Source: Propionibacteriaceae bacterium AM104-82 (lineage in GTDB: Bacteria; Actinomycetota; Actinomycetes; Propionibacteriales; Propionibacteriaceae). From it: DNA of 64,000 bases. The translations under genes were made by a program, and so were the position numbers. Where the stretch lies: NCBI GenBank assembly GCA_027658995.1, contig JAQDQK010000005.1, positions 62,001 to 126,000 of the forward strand. Reading direction: 5' to 3'. Under the pieces are notes generated by a model. It ran no database searches. It saw only the letters and a program-made list of their open reading frames with translations, and was not told where the DNA came from. How positions within the stretch are numbered: position 1 is the stretch's first letter; every line of letters starts with the position of its first letter. Below are positions 40,368 through 50,600 of the stretch, piece after piece.

Positions 40368-42218
40368 GTGGAAACTGTCTTCCTGCTTGTGGCGATCGCG
40401 ATCACCGTCATCGCTGGCACCGCACTCTCGGAGCGGCTTCGGATCGCCGCCCCGATGCTGCTGATCGCCGTCGGCATCGTCGCGTCCTACCTGCCGTTCG
40501 TCCCGGAGATCCACCTGGAGCCCGAGGTCGTGCTGCTGGGGCTGCTTCCCCCGCTGCTGTACTCGACGGCGATCCAGACCTCGCTGCTGGACGTGCGGGC
40601 CAACGTCGGCAACGTGCTGCAACTCTCCGTCGTGCTCGTCGTCGTGACGACCGCGGCGGTGGCGTGCGTCGTGATGTGGTTGCTCCCCGCTGTCGGCTGG
40701 CCGGTGGCGATCGCCATCGGAGCGGTGGTCGCGCCTCCCGATGCGGTCGCGGCGACGGCCGTGGCCCGCCGGATCGGGCTGCCGCGCCGGGTGGTCACCA
40801 TCCTGGAGGCGGAGTCGCTGCTCAACGACGCGACGGCGCTCGTCGCGTTGCGCACCGCGATCGCCGCCATCGCCGCGACGGTGTCAGTCGGCGCCATCGG
40901 CTTCGACTTCGTCCGCGCCGCGGGCGGCGGCCTCGTCGTCGGCCTGCTCGTATTCTTCGTCGTCGCATGGGTCCGCAGGCGCCTGGAGAACCCGCTGCTC
41001 GACACCGCCGTGTCCTTCGTCACCCCCTTCGCCGCCTACCTGATCGCCGAGCGCATCCACTCCTCCGGTGTCATCGCCGTCGTGGTCGCGGGCATCCTGC
41101 TCGGCCACAAGGCGCCGATCATCCAGAACGCCAGTTCGCGCATCACCGAGGCGATCACCTGGCGCACCATCGCCTTCCTGCTGGAGAACGCCGTCTTCCT
41201 CCTGATCGGCCTGCAGACCCGCTCGATCCTCGCCGCGATCGCCGAGAGCGACCTCAGCATCGGCCGGGTGGTGCTGGTGTGTCTGGCGGTGCTGGCCTGC
41301 GTCATCGTGGTGCGCGTTGCGTTCGTCTTCGCGCAGCAGGGCATCCGCGACGCCTTCCGACCACCCGCGGAGCGTGTTCCGCGGAGCAACTCGTTCGTGA
41401 TCGGTTGGGCCGGGATGCGGGGCGTGGTGACGCTGGCCGCGGCTCTGCTCATCCCCCGGACCGTCCCGCACCACGAGGTGCTGCTCCTGATCGCGCTGAC
41501 GGTCGTGGTCGGGACGCTGTTCGGGCAGGGCCTGACCCTGCCGCTGATCACCCGCGCGTTGCGGGTCGAGGCCCCCGATCCGGCCAGCGACGCGCTCGCG
41601 CGGGCAACAGTGCTGCAGCAGGCCGCCGACGCGGGCCTTCGCAGGCTGACCGAACTCGACTACGACGACCAGACCGGCGTCGTCGACCAGATCCGCACCC
41701 GCCTCGACCAGCGCACCTTCGCCGCCTGGGAGCGGCTGTCGACGACCACGGGCGCGGAGTCGCCGTCCGACCTGTACGCCCGCCTCCGACTCGAGATGAT
41801 CGAGGCCGAACGCGCCCGTGTCCTGGAGATCCGGAGCGAGGGGCGCGTCGCCTCCGACGTGGTGCGCGAGGTGCTCGCGATGCTCGACCTTGAGGAGTCG
41901 ATGATCGACGCCAGTTCCGAGGGCCGCGAATACGTTCGGTCGGCGCCGCTGGGCGAGGACGGCGGCGGTTGCCCCGACCTGCTCGCCTACCCGGCCGTCG
42001 AGACCACCCCCAGCCCCTTCTGCCAGCGCTGCGTCGACGAGGACACCCACACCGTCGCGCTGCGGCAGTGCCTGGTGTGCGGCAACGTGGCCTGCTGCGA
42101 CTCCTCCCCCGGCCAGCACGCCACCGCCCACTTCCACGACACCGGCCACGCCGTCATGGAGTCCGCGGAACCGGGCGAGAACTGGCGCTGGTGCTACGTC
42201 CACCTGAAGACCTCGTGA
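40368..42218 (+). CDS. NhaP-type Na+/H+ antiporter fused to a UBP-type zinc finger
   Basis: The 616-residue protein has an N-terminal CPA1 antiporter (about residues 1-405, 12 hydrophobic segments). The ion-site segment AIGAVVAPPDAVAATAVARRIG, then ILEAESLLNDATALVALR, and WAGMRGVVTLAAALLIP are diagnostic. A soluble helical linker (~410-520) is followed by a UBP zinc finger at ~530-616. Its ligands are in CPDLLAYP, FCQRCVDEDTH, RQCLVCGNVACCDSSPGQHATAHFHDTGHAV and WCYVH. UBP fingers bind free C-terminal Gly-Gly of ubiquitin-like proteins in eukaryotes; the bacterial ligand is unknown. The next gene starts 9 bp after the stop. Confidence 0.88.
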   Translation: METVFLLVAIAITVIAGTALSERLRIAAPMLLIAVGIVASYLPFVPEIHLEPEVVLLGLLPPLLYSTAIQTSLLDVRANVGNVLQLSVVLVVVTTAAVACVVMWLLPAVGWPVAIAIGAVVAPPDAVAATAVARRIGLPRRVVTILEAESLLNDATALVALRTAIAAIAATVSVGAIGFDFVRAAGGGLVVGLLVFFVVAWVRRRLENPLLDTAVSFVTPFAAYLIAERIHSSGVIAVVVAGILLGHKAPIIQNASSRITEAITWRTIAFLLENAVFLLIGLQTRSILAAIAESDLSIGRVVLVCLAVLACVIVVRVAFVFAQQGIRDAFRPPAERVPRSNSFVIGWAGMRGVVTLAAALLIPRTVPHHEVLLLIALTVVVGTLFGQGLTLPLITRALRVEAPDPASDALARATVLQQAADAGLRRLTELDYDDQTGVVDQIRTRLDQRTFAAWERLSTTTGAESPSDLYARLRLEMIEAERARVLEIRSEGRVASDVVREVLAMLDLEESMIDASSEGREYVRSAPLGEDGGGCPDLLAYPAVETTPSPFCQRCVDEDTHTVALRQCLVCGNVACCDSSPGQHATAHFHDTGHAVMESAEPGENWRWCYVHLKTS

Positions 42219-42226
42219 GGACCCCG

Positions 42227-43894
42227 ATGACATCCGACACCCCAGCAATCATCTGCATCTCCGCGGGCCACCCCGACGTGCTCGCGGCGCAGTTCCGTCG
42301 CTACGAACACGAGTACGACCTCATCGTCACGGGCAGCGCCATGGAGGCGAAGCACCGCACCAAGGACCTGCTCGCCGCGGGCGGGACCGTCGCGCTGTTC
42401 GTGATGGAGACGAACCTGCCCGACGCGACCTGGTACCAGGCGATGCACATGATGCGCACCGCCGTGCCGACCGCCCGTCGCGTGGTCGTGTCGCCGTGGG
42501 AGACGTTCATCGCCGAGAGCACCGACCTCAGGCACGCGCTGGCGGCAGGCAAGTTCGACGCCCACCTGCTGCTGCCGCGCGGCGTGCGGGACGAGGAGTT
42601 CCACGTCGCGATCGGCGAACTGCTCAACGACTGGGGCGCGACGGCCGCGCCGCAGGTCGAGTCGATCCAGATCATCGCGCCCGAGGCGACAGCGCTGACC
42701 CGCGCCATCTCCGACTTCCTGCTGCGGGCGGGCACGCCCCACGGGGTGCACCACCCCGACTCGCCGGCGGGTCGCGCGGTGCTGGAACGGTGGGAGGGGC
42801 CGGCGGACTCGTGGCCACTCGTCGCGGCTCCGGGCATCGTCGAGCACTGCACGTCGGTGCGCCAACTCGCGGTGCGGCTCTACGGTCGCCCGGACGACAT
42901 CGACGTCGACGAGGTCATCGACCTGGCGATCGTCGGGGCCGGCCCTGCGGGTCTCGCCGCTGCCGTGTACGCGTCGAGCGAGGGGCTCAGCACCATCGCC
43001 ATCGAGGCGGAGGCGATCGGTGGCCAGGCGGGCACCAGTTCCATGATCCGCAACTACCTGGGCTTCCCGCGCGGCATCTCGGGGATGCGGTTGACGCAGC
43101 GGGCCCGCAGCCAGGCGCTGCGGTTCGGCACCAGGTTCTACACCGGCTGGCCGGTCACGGGCGTCACCCCCGGCGCGGACGGCGGGCCGCACCGGGTGCA
43201 CACCGACGGCGGCGACGTGCTCGCCCGCACCGTCGTGGTGGGTGCGGGAGTCACCTACCGCAGGCTCGGCGTCGGGTCCCTGGAGGCGCTCGTCGGGGAC
43301 GGGGTGCACTACGGCGCGGCGATGGCGGTCGCACCGGAACTGGTCGGCCAGGACGTGGTCGTGGTCGGCGGCGGCAACTCGGCGGGCCAGGCAGCGGTGC
43401 ACCTGGCCAGGTATGCGAGGTCGGTGACGCTCGTGGTGCGACGCGAGGACCTGACGGCAACCATGTCGACCTATCTGATCAACGAGGTGACCTACAACCC
43501 GCGGATCACGGTGCGCGGCAACTGCGAGGTGGTCGACGGCGGCCCCGGCGAGGACGGCCACCTGTCCTGGGTCGAACTGCGCGACGTCGTGACGGGCGCG
43601 ACGGAGCGCCGCGAGGTCCGCGCGCTGTGCCTGCTGATCGGCGCCGAGCCGCAGTCGGCCTGGCTGCCTGAGGAGGTGCTGCGCGACGAGCAGGGCTTCG
43701 TCCTGACGGGCCGCGACCTGCCTCCCGAGGCGTGGGTGGGCGGTCGCCCACCGACCGACCTGGAGACCTCGGTGCCCGGCGTGTTCGCGATCGGCGACAT
43801 CCGCTCCGGGTCAATGAAGCGGGTGGCGTCGGCCACGGGCGAGGGCGCGACGGTCGTGTCGCTGGTGCACGGCCACCTGGCAGGGCTGGACTGA
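42227..43894 (+). CDS. Receiver-like domain fused to thioredoxin-reductase-like flavoprotein
   Basis: The 555-residue protein has two parts. Residues ~5-125 resemble a response-regulator receiver, but the phospho-acceptor region reads ALFVMETNLPDA, without a clear Asp at the strand end. Residues ~228-555 are a thioredoxin-reductase fold: FAD motif LAIVGAGPAGLAAAVYASSEGL, the AIGGQAGTSSMIRNYLGFP segment, NADPH motif VVVVGGGNSAGQAAVHLARYA, and GVFAIGDIRSGSMKRVASATGEGA. The redox-active CxxC of true thioredoxin reductases is absent. Its acceptor is therefore unknown. It is in operon with the NhaP-UBP gene, a pairing found in other actinobacteria as I recall. Confidence 0.85.
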   Translation: MTSDTPAIICISAGHPDVLAAQFRRYEHEYDLIVTGSAMEAKHRTKDLLAAGGTVALFVMETNLPDATWYQAMHMMRTAVPTARRVVVSPWETFIAESTDLRHALAAGKFDAHLLLPRGVRDEEFHVAIGELLNDWGATAAPQVESIQIIAPEATALTRAISDFLLRAGTPHGVHHPDSPAGRAVLERWEGPADSWPLVAAPGIVEHCTSVRQLAVRLYGRPDDIDVDEVIDLAIVGAGPAGLAAAVYASSEGLSTIAIEAEAIGGQAGTSSMIRNYLGFPRGISGMRLTQRARSQALRFGTRFYTGWPVTGVTPGADGGPHRVHTDGGDVLARTVVVGAGVTYRRLGVGSLEALVGDGVHYGAAMAVAPELVGQDVVVVGGGNSAGQAAVHLARYARSVTLVVRREDLTATMSTYLINEVTYNPRITVRGNCEVVDGGPGEDGHLSWVELRDVVTGATERREVRALCLLIGAEPQSAWLPEEVLRDEQGFVLTGRDLPPEAWVGGRPPTDLETSVPGVFAIGDIRSGSMKRVASATGEGATVVSLVHGHLAGLD

Positions 43895-44261
43895 CGGCCC
43901 GCCCTTCCCCGAGCCCGCCGAGGGGTCCGGAACGCGGGTCCCCGCCCCTGTCGCTCAGACCGGGCCACAGCGTTCCCCGAGCCCGTCGAGGGGTCCGAAC
44001 ACCGAGCGGGAATCGGACGTCTCGACAAGCTCGACGAACGACCACCCCGACCCGGCCGCACAGACCCCCCACACCGATCCCCGAGCCCATCGAGGGCCCG
44101 AACACCGCACCACAACCGGACGTCTCGACAAGCTCGACGAACGACCACCCCGACCCGGCCGCACAGACCGGCCACACCGATCCCCGAGCCCGTCGAGGGG
44201 TCCGAACACCGCGCCACAATCGGACGTCTCGACAAGCTCGACGAACGAACCCGAGCTCCGG
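43895..44261 (+). repeat. REP/BIME array (three full tandem units)
   Basis: Left arms CCGAGCCCGTCGAGGGGTCC pair with right arms GGACGTCTCGACAAGCTCGACGAACGA at about 44017, 44118 and 44222. The units repeat every ~105 bp and share the spacer CCACCCCGACCCGGCCGCACAG. An additional unpaired left arm lies near 43907. The 367-bp stretch contains no gene. It separates the convergent flavoprotein gene and paralog B. Confidence 0.82.
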
Positions 44262-46412
44262 CTACAGCCAGAGACGCTCCATCTGCTCCGTCGCCGACGT
44301 GGTCGCGTTGCGGCGGTCGAGGGCCGCGGCGTGCGCCCTGGCCTCGTCGAGGAGCGCCTGACCGCGGGCGTCCGCCGGGTCGCGGCGCAGCAGCACCCCG
44401 CCGAGTGCCGCAAGCGACTCCCACGAGTGCGGCAGCGCGCGCCGCGCCGTCTCCTCCAGCGGCTCGAGCAGGCCGTCGAAGCGCGCCGACCCGTCCAGGG
44501 CCGCGATGAAGTACGCGAGCGGGGTGTTGGAGTTGATCTCTTCCAGGTCGCCGTCGACCGAGTCCAGGACGGCGTCGACCCAGCCATCCGACGCCGCCCG
44601 ACCCGCGGTGCGCCAGTCGAGGTACGCCCCGAGGACGGCGAAGTTGCGTGCCTTTTCCTCGTCGGCCGACGTGACGTCGTCCGGGAGGGCCGCCAGGAGC
44701 TGGGACGCGGCGTCGGGGCTGATCCGCGCCGTGGTCAGCACCATCGTGAGCTCGACGGCCCCCACCGGCGAATCCTGTGCGTGGCCGAGTTGCATGGCCC
44801 GGAACTGCAGTTCCTCGAGGTCCTCGACGTCGCCCAGGTGGGCGGCGAGGATCGCCCGCGCCACGGCAGCGGGGTAGCTCGGCTGCCTGTTTTCGTCTGC
44901 GAACCGCTGCTGGTTCTCGATCATCGAGCGAAGCTCCGCGAGCGACACCTCCGGCGAGGTCAGCACCTCGTCGAAGAGCAGCGCGAACGCGGTGGCGAAC
45001 GAGTCGAGGAGGAGCGGCGAGAGCACCGCGGCGTTCTCGACGATGAAGTCCTGAACCTCCGGGAACATCCGGAACGCGACCCGGCGATCGCCGTCGGTGA
45101 AGTGGTAGATGCACAGGGACCACCTGGCGAAGCCGACGCCGGTCGGGAACCGCAGGCGCTGGGACTCCGCCTCGATCTCGGCAGCGAGCCGCGCGGCGGT
45201 CTCGGCGTCTGGCGCGCTGTAGATGTCGGTGAACGACGTCAGTGCGGTGTAGTCGTCGCGCAGCAGGTACGGCGCGTCTGCGAAGTCGACGACCGTGTCG
45301 ATCGTGTTCAGGATGACCCGCTCCGCGATGCCCGCAAGCTCATCCTCGGGCGCGGGCGAAGGCGCGGGCGGGAGACCGGTCCACCACCGTTCGGCGAGGA
45401 TCCGGCGCTGCGCGTCGGTTCCGTTGCGCGCGTCGAGCCTGGCGGCGTTCGTCTCGGCGATCCGCATCAGGTCGAGGCCGTCGGCGTCGTCCGGGTCGGC
45501 AAGCAGCAGCGTGCGCGCGATGGCGGCGACCGCGGTGTACTCGCCCGGAGAGGTCAGGTCGAAGGCGGCCAGCATCCGGCGGGCCTCGGCGGCGGCGTGA
45601 GCCGGGAAGGGCTCGAGCGCACGTAGGTGGTCGTCCGTGGGCACGTCGGCGTCTGCCCCTGCCTCCGGGCCGATGTCGGCGATCACGCGGCGCGCCTCGT
45701 CGACCTCTCCCGCCTGCGACAGGAGCGAGGCGAGCACGAAGGCGTGGTAGGCGCGGGCGTCGGCGTCGCGTAGGTACAGGTCCGCGGTGCGCTCGCGCTG
45801 CGACTCGAGGGCGGCGGCGAGGCTGACGCCCTCCAGGACGCCGATCTCGACCCGCACGGTGCCGTCGTCGTGGGGCGACCATTCGGGGTCCTCGACGGCG
45901 GCCCAGCGGTCGAGCAGGTCAAGGGTCTCCGCCTCGTGGCCCAGCCGCGAGGCGACCATCGCGCGGGCAAGCAGCGTGTCGGCGGGCGAGCCGACGTCGG
46001 CGCTGGCCTGACCCTCCACCCGGGCGAGGAGGCCGCGGATCGTGTCGAGGGGAACCTCCGGTGTCCGCATCAGGGCGTCGATGAACCACGGGGCGGAGCG
46101 GTAGAAGGAGGCGCGGTTGCTCGGGTGCACGTACTGGCCGTAGCGCTCCAGCACGTCGAGCAGCATCAGGTAGTACTCGGCCGCCTCCTCCGGCATGGCC
46201 CCGTCGCTGAGCGTGTTGAACTGCTCGTAGCGGGCCGTCGCCATGAAGTGCGGCAGCCCGAGGCTCTCCGCGTCCTGGTACAACTGCTCGAAGGCCTCGA
46301 CGCGCGACAGCGACAGCGGCATGTCGCCGAGTTCCTGCCTACGGTCGATGATCTCCCGGACCTGCTCTTCGACCTCGCCCTCCAGGTCGGGAATGTCCTC
46401 GTAGCTGATCAC
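44262..46412 (-). CDS. Large helical-repeat protein of unknown function (paralog B)
   Basis: The 716-residue, acidic, helical protein is collinear with paralog A at 38178-40313. The N-terminus MISYEDIPDLEGEVEEQVREI parallels MITYRDLTMLETPVAEEVAEL. Two halves end in related signatures: RIAETNAARLDARNGTDAQRRILAERWW (mid) and DEARAHAAALDRRNATTSATEQMERLWL (C-terminus). No catalytic motif, TM or signal is visible. GTG 46412 has a GGAG site. Function is unknown; scaffold or sensor roles are possible for such solenoids. The pair brackets the antiporter/flavoprotein operon. Confidence 0.75.
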   Translation of the reverse strand: MISYEDIPDLEGEVEEQVREIIDRRQELGDMPLSLSRVEAFEQLYQDAESLGLPHFMATARYEQFNTLSDGAMPEEAAEYYLMLLDVLERYGQYVHPSNRASFYRSAPWFIDALMRTPEVPLDTIRGLLARVEGQASADVGSPADTLLARAMVASRLGHEAETLDLLDRWAAVEDPEWSPHDDGTVRVEIGVLEGVSLAAALESQRERTADLYLRDADARAYHAFVLASLLSQAGEVDEARRVIADIGPEAGADADVPTDDHLRALEPFPAHAAAEARRMLAAFDLTSPGEYTAVAAIARTLLLADPDDADGLDLMRIAETNAARLDARNGTDAQRRILAERWWTGLPPAPSPAPEDELAGIAERVILNTIDTVVDFADAPYLLRDDYTALTSFTDIYSAPDAETAARLAAEIEAESQRLRFPTGVGFARWSLCIYHFTDGDRRVAFRMFPEVQDFIVENAAVLSPLLLDSFATAFALLFDEVLTSPEVSLAELRSMIENQQRFADENRQPSYPAAVARAILAAHLGDVEDLEELQFRAMQLGHAQDSPVGAVELTMVLTTARISPDAASQLLAALPDDVTSADEEKARNFAVLGAYLDWRTAGRAASDGWVDAVLDSVDGDLEEINSNTPLAYFIAALDGSARFDGLLEPLEETARRALPHSWESLAALGGVLLRRDPADARGQALLDEARAHAAALDRRNATTSATEQMERLWL

Positions 46413-46634
46413 CCTGAACTCCTCGCATCGCCGGTCGAGGCATGGGCCCCGCTCGCGGCGAGGCTAGCAGTCAGGGAGTGCAGGGAACCAGGTCGAAATC
46501 ACGCTGTCCAGGGCGGGCGCGAACCGCTCCCGGCAAGGCGAAACGAGCAGAACCGGGCCTCGCGCCACACGCCGACGGCACTCGGCGCGCCGCGCACGGG
46601 TGACGTCCGCTCAGACCCGGAACCGCACCGAGCC
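46413..46634. other. Intergenic region without recognised features
   Basis: These 222 bp lie between the paralog B start and the DHOD-like gene stop. A TAGCCT hexamer near 46466 on the minus strand could be the -10 of paralog B. I see no gene, repeat or hairpin of note. Confidence 0.4.
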
Positions 46635-47645
46635 TCAGCGCAGCGACCCGTAGGTCGACTTCGCCTTCTCGAGGGCCGAGACGTACCCGGCGCGCTCATA
46701 GGCGTCGGCAGGGGCATCCTTGGGGACGGCGAGCAGCCCGCGGGCCTTCGCCAGCGGGATCTCGTGCGAGGTGAGCCAACTGCTCAGCCCCTCGACCAGT
46801 ACCTGCGCGTAGGCGGGGCCGCGGCGCACCAGCGAGGACGTCGTCATCACCACGTCGGCGCCGGCCAGGATGTACTTGATCACGTCGTCGGCGGTGTCGA
46901 CCCCGGTGGTCGCGGCGAGCGAGGCCTCGATCCGGTCGTGCAGCACGGCGATCCAGGTGCGCGGCAGCCTGCCCTCGATGGCAGACGAGAGCGACACCCC
47001 GGACTCGACGGTGACGCGGTCCAGGTCGATGTCCGGCTGTAGGAACCGGTTGAACAGCACCAGCGCGTCGGCGCCAACGGCATCGAGTCGCACCGCCATG
47101 TTGCCGACCGACGAGAAGTAGGGGCTGAGCTTCACGGCCACCGGGATGTCGACGCTGCCCTTGACTGCGCCGACGATCTCCAGGTGACGCTCCTCCACCT
47201 CTCCGCCGGAGACGGTGATGTCGCCCGGCACGAAGTAGATGTTCAGCTCGATGCCCGCCGCGCCCGCCTCCTGCAGGCGGTGCGCCGTCTGCGTCCAGTT
47301 GCCGACCGACGCGCCGTTCAGCGAGGCGATCAGCGGCACGTCGATCGCCTTCGCACCCGCCTCGACGAGCCGGAGGTAGGCCGAACTGGCGTCCTTCGAC
47401 GACTGCGGCACGCTCGGGAAGTAGCTCATCGCCTCGGCGTTGGCGTCGTCGTACATGTCCTCGAGGATCGCGGTCTGCTCCGCCTCACGGCGCAACTGCT
47501 CCTCAAACAGCGAGTACATCACGACCGCCCCGACGCCACCGTCGGCGAGCGACCTGATGCCCTCGACGGTCTGTGAAAGCGGGCCGGCCGACGCGACGAC
47601 GGGGTTGCGCAGTGTGAGCCCCATGTAGGTGGTGGTCAGGTCCAT
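46635..47645 (-). CDS. Dihydroorotate dehydrogenase-like protein
   Basis: The 336-residue FMN TIM barrel resembles class I DHODs: MDLTTTYMGLTLRNPVVASAGPLSQ, then VPLIASLNGAS, GIELNIYFVPGD (in place of NxSCPN), IPVAVKLSPYFSS and LAGADVVMTTSSLVRRGPAYAQVLVEGLSSWL. The active-site loop lacks a recognisable Cys or Ser at the usual spot, so pyrimidine synthesis is doubtful. It ends with a short Ala/Lys tail, without the ferredoxin domain of PreA. Its ATG is one base after the PFOR stop, the last gene of a three-gene redox operon. Confidence 0.85.
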   Translation of the reverse strand: MDLTTTYMGLTLRNPVVASAGPLSQTVEGIRSLADGGVGAVVMYSLFEEQLRREAEQTAILEDMYDDANAEAMSYFPSVPQSSKDASSAYLRLVEAGAKAIDVPLIASLNGASVGNWTQTAHRLQEAGAAGIELNIYFVPGDITVSGGEVEERHLEIVGAVKGSVDIPVAVKLSPYFSSVGNMAVRLDAVGADALVLFNRFLQPDIDLDRVTVESGVSLSSAIEGRLPRTWIAVLHDRIEASLAATTGVDTADDVIKYILAGADVVMTTSSLVRRGPAYAQVLVEGLSSWLTSHEIPLAKARGLLAVPKDAPADAYERAGYVSALEKAKSTYGSLR

Positions 47646-47646
47646 G

Positions 47647-50600
47647 TCAGTCCCTCCTGGCGTCGACGGCGAAGCGTTCGGCCCCGCGCAGCGCAAGCTC
47701 TTCGTATTCCTCCCAGCGGCGGTCGACCTGTGCCTGGGCGAGGTCGAGCAGGCGCTGGGCCTCCTCGGGGTCGGCCGCCTTGAGCACCTTGTAGCGCAGC
47801 TCGGCCGAGCGGTACTTCTCAAGCGACAGCCGCGGCCGCGGCGAGTCGAGCAGGAACGGGTTGCCTCCCGCGTCCCGGATGATCGGGTTGTAGCGCATCA
47901 GCGGCCAGTGGCCGGAGTTGACGGCCCGGTACTGCTGCTCGAGGCCCTTGCGGATGTCGTAGCCGTGCGCGATGCAGTGGCTGTAGGCGATGATCAGGCT
48001 GGGGCCGTCGTAGGCCTCCGCCTCGCGGAACGCCTTCAGCGTCTGCTGCGGGTCGGCGCCCATCGCGATCCGTGCGACGTAGACCGAGCCGTAGGCCATC
48101 GCCTGCATGGCCATGTCCTTCTTGTTGCTCAGCTTGCCGCCGGAGGCGAACTTGGCGACCGCACCCAGCGGCGTCGACTTCGACGCCTGGCCGCCGGTGT
48201 TGGAGTACACCTCGGTGTCGAGCACCAGGATGTTGACGTCGCGGCCGGAGGCGAGCACGTGGTCGACGCCCGCGCTGCCGATGTCGTAGGCCCATCCGTC
48301 GCCGCCGACGATCCACACGGAGCGCCGCACAAGGTGGTCCACGACCGAGGTCAGGTCGTCGATCAGCGGCCCCTCGAGCTGCGCGAGGCGCTCCTTCAAC
48401 CGGTCGACCAGGACCAGCTGCTCGGCCAGTTCGGAGCCCTGCTTCTGCTCGGAGCCCAGGATCGCGTCGACGAGGGCGTCGTCGGCGATCTCGCCGCGCA
48501 GTTCCTCCAGCCTGGCTCGCGCAAGGTCGGTGTGCAGGTCGGCGGCAAGCCGCATGCCGAGGCCGAACTCGGCGTTGTCCTCGAACAGCGAGTTCGACCA
48601 GGCGGGCCCGCGGCCCGCAGCGTTCTTCGCCCACGGCGTCGTCGGCAGGTTGCCTCCGTAGATCGACGAGCAACCGGTCGCGTTCGCGATGGTCGCCCGG
48701 TCGCCGAACAACTGGCTCAGCAGCTTCAGGTACGGCGTCTCGCCGCATCCGGAGCAGGCGCCGGAGAACTCGAACAGCGGCTCGAGCAACTGGATGCCGC
48801 GGACGGTGCCGTAGTCGATCCAGGCGCGGTCATTCTGCGGGATCTGCTCGAAGAACTCGATGGCCTTCTTGTCGGCCTCGCGGTCCAGCTTCGGCTCCAG
48901 GTTGATGGCCCGGCGCGACGGCTGGTCGATCGGCTTGACTGGGCACGCCTCGACGCACAGGCCGCAGCCGGTGCAGTCCTCGACGTAGACCTGCAGCGTG
49001 TAACGGGTCGACGGGAGGCCCGCGGCGTTCAGCGGGGCGCTCAGGAAGCCGTCGGGCGCGCCCTCCAACTGCTGGTCCGGGTAGGACTTGGCGCGGAGCA
49101 CCGCGTGCGGGCAGACGAAGGCGCAGTTGCCGCACTGGATGCAGTTCTCGGCGTCCCATTCGGCGACGATGTCGGAGATGTTGCGCTTCTCGAACTTCGT
49201 GGTTCCCGACGGGTAGGTGCCGTCGACCGGGAGCGCGGAGACGGGCAGGTCGTCGCCGCGGCCCTGCAGCATGGTCGCGGTGACGGTGCGCACGAACTCC
49301 GGCGCGTGGCCGGGCACGGGCGGGATGAAGCCGTGCTCCGACGTCGCGTCGGCGGGCACCTCCAGCCTGTTCAGTTCCGCGAGCGCCGAGTCGACGGCGA
49401 GGTGGTTCTTGCGGACGATCTCGGCCGACTTGCGCGCATAGGTCTTCGTGATTGCCGACTTGATCTTTTCGATGGCGGCCGCCCGCTCCATCACGCCGGA
49501 GATCGCGAAGAAGCAGGTCTGCAGGATCGTGTTGGTGCGACTGCCGAGTCCTGCTGCCCGCGCGACCTTGCCAGCGTCGATCGCGTACACGTTGATGCCG
49601 AGCGCGATGACCTTCGCCTGCATCTCGGCGGGCAGGTGCTGCCACGTGTCGTCGCCGTGCGGGGAGTTGATCAGCAGCGTGGTGCCGGGCCGGGCGAACT
49701 CGAGCACGTCGACGCGTTCCAGGATCGACCAGTGGTGGCAGCCGATGAACCCGGCCTGCGAGACCAGGTAGGGGGCCTTGACGGGATTGGGCCCGAACCG
49801 CAGGTGCGAGACGGTCCGCGACCCCGACTTCTTCGAGTCGTAGACGAAGTAGCCCTGCGCGAAGGTGTCCTCGTCGGAGCCGAGGATCTTGATGGTGTTC
49901 TTGTTGGCGCCGACGGTGCCGTCGGAGCCGAGGCCGTAGAACACGGCGCGCAGGGTCTCCGGGTCCTCGAGGTCGAGGGTCGGGTCGTACTCGAGCGACA
50001 GGTGCGTCACGTCGTCGTGGATGCCGACGGTGAACCGCGGCCGCGGCGACTCGGCGCCGAGTTCATCGAAGACGGCCTTGACCATCGCGGGGGTGAACTC
50101 CTTCGAGCTCAGCCCGTAGCGGCCTCCGATGACGGTGGGCAGGCTGGCGCGTCGCCCGGACGCGACGGCCTCCGCCAGCGCGCTGGACACGTCGAGGAAC
50201 ATCGGCTCGCCGCCTGCGCCCGGCTCCTTCGTCCGGTCGAGCACCGCGACCCGCTTGGCGCTTGCGGGCAGCGCGGCGAGGAAGGCGTCGACGGGGAACG
50301 GGCGGTACAGGCGGACCTGGATCACGCCGACCTTGCCACCGTCGGCGTTGAGCCGGTCGACGACGGGGGTGATGGCCTCGATGCCGGAGCCCATCACGAT
50401 CACGATGCGCTCGGCCTCGGGGTCGCCGTGGTACTCCATCAGGTCGTAGCGGCGCCCGGTCAGCTCGGCGAAGCGGTCCATCGTCTCGGCGACGATGCCA
50501 GGCACCTCCGAGTAGAACGGGTTGGACGTCTCGCGCGACTGGAAGTAGGTGTCGGGGTTCTGTGCCGTGCCGCGGATGAACGGGTTGGCGGGGCTGAGCG

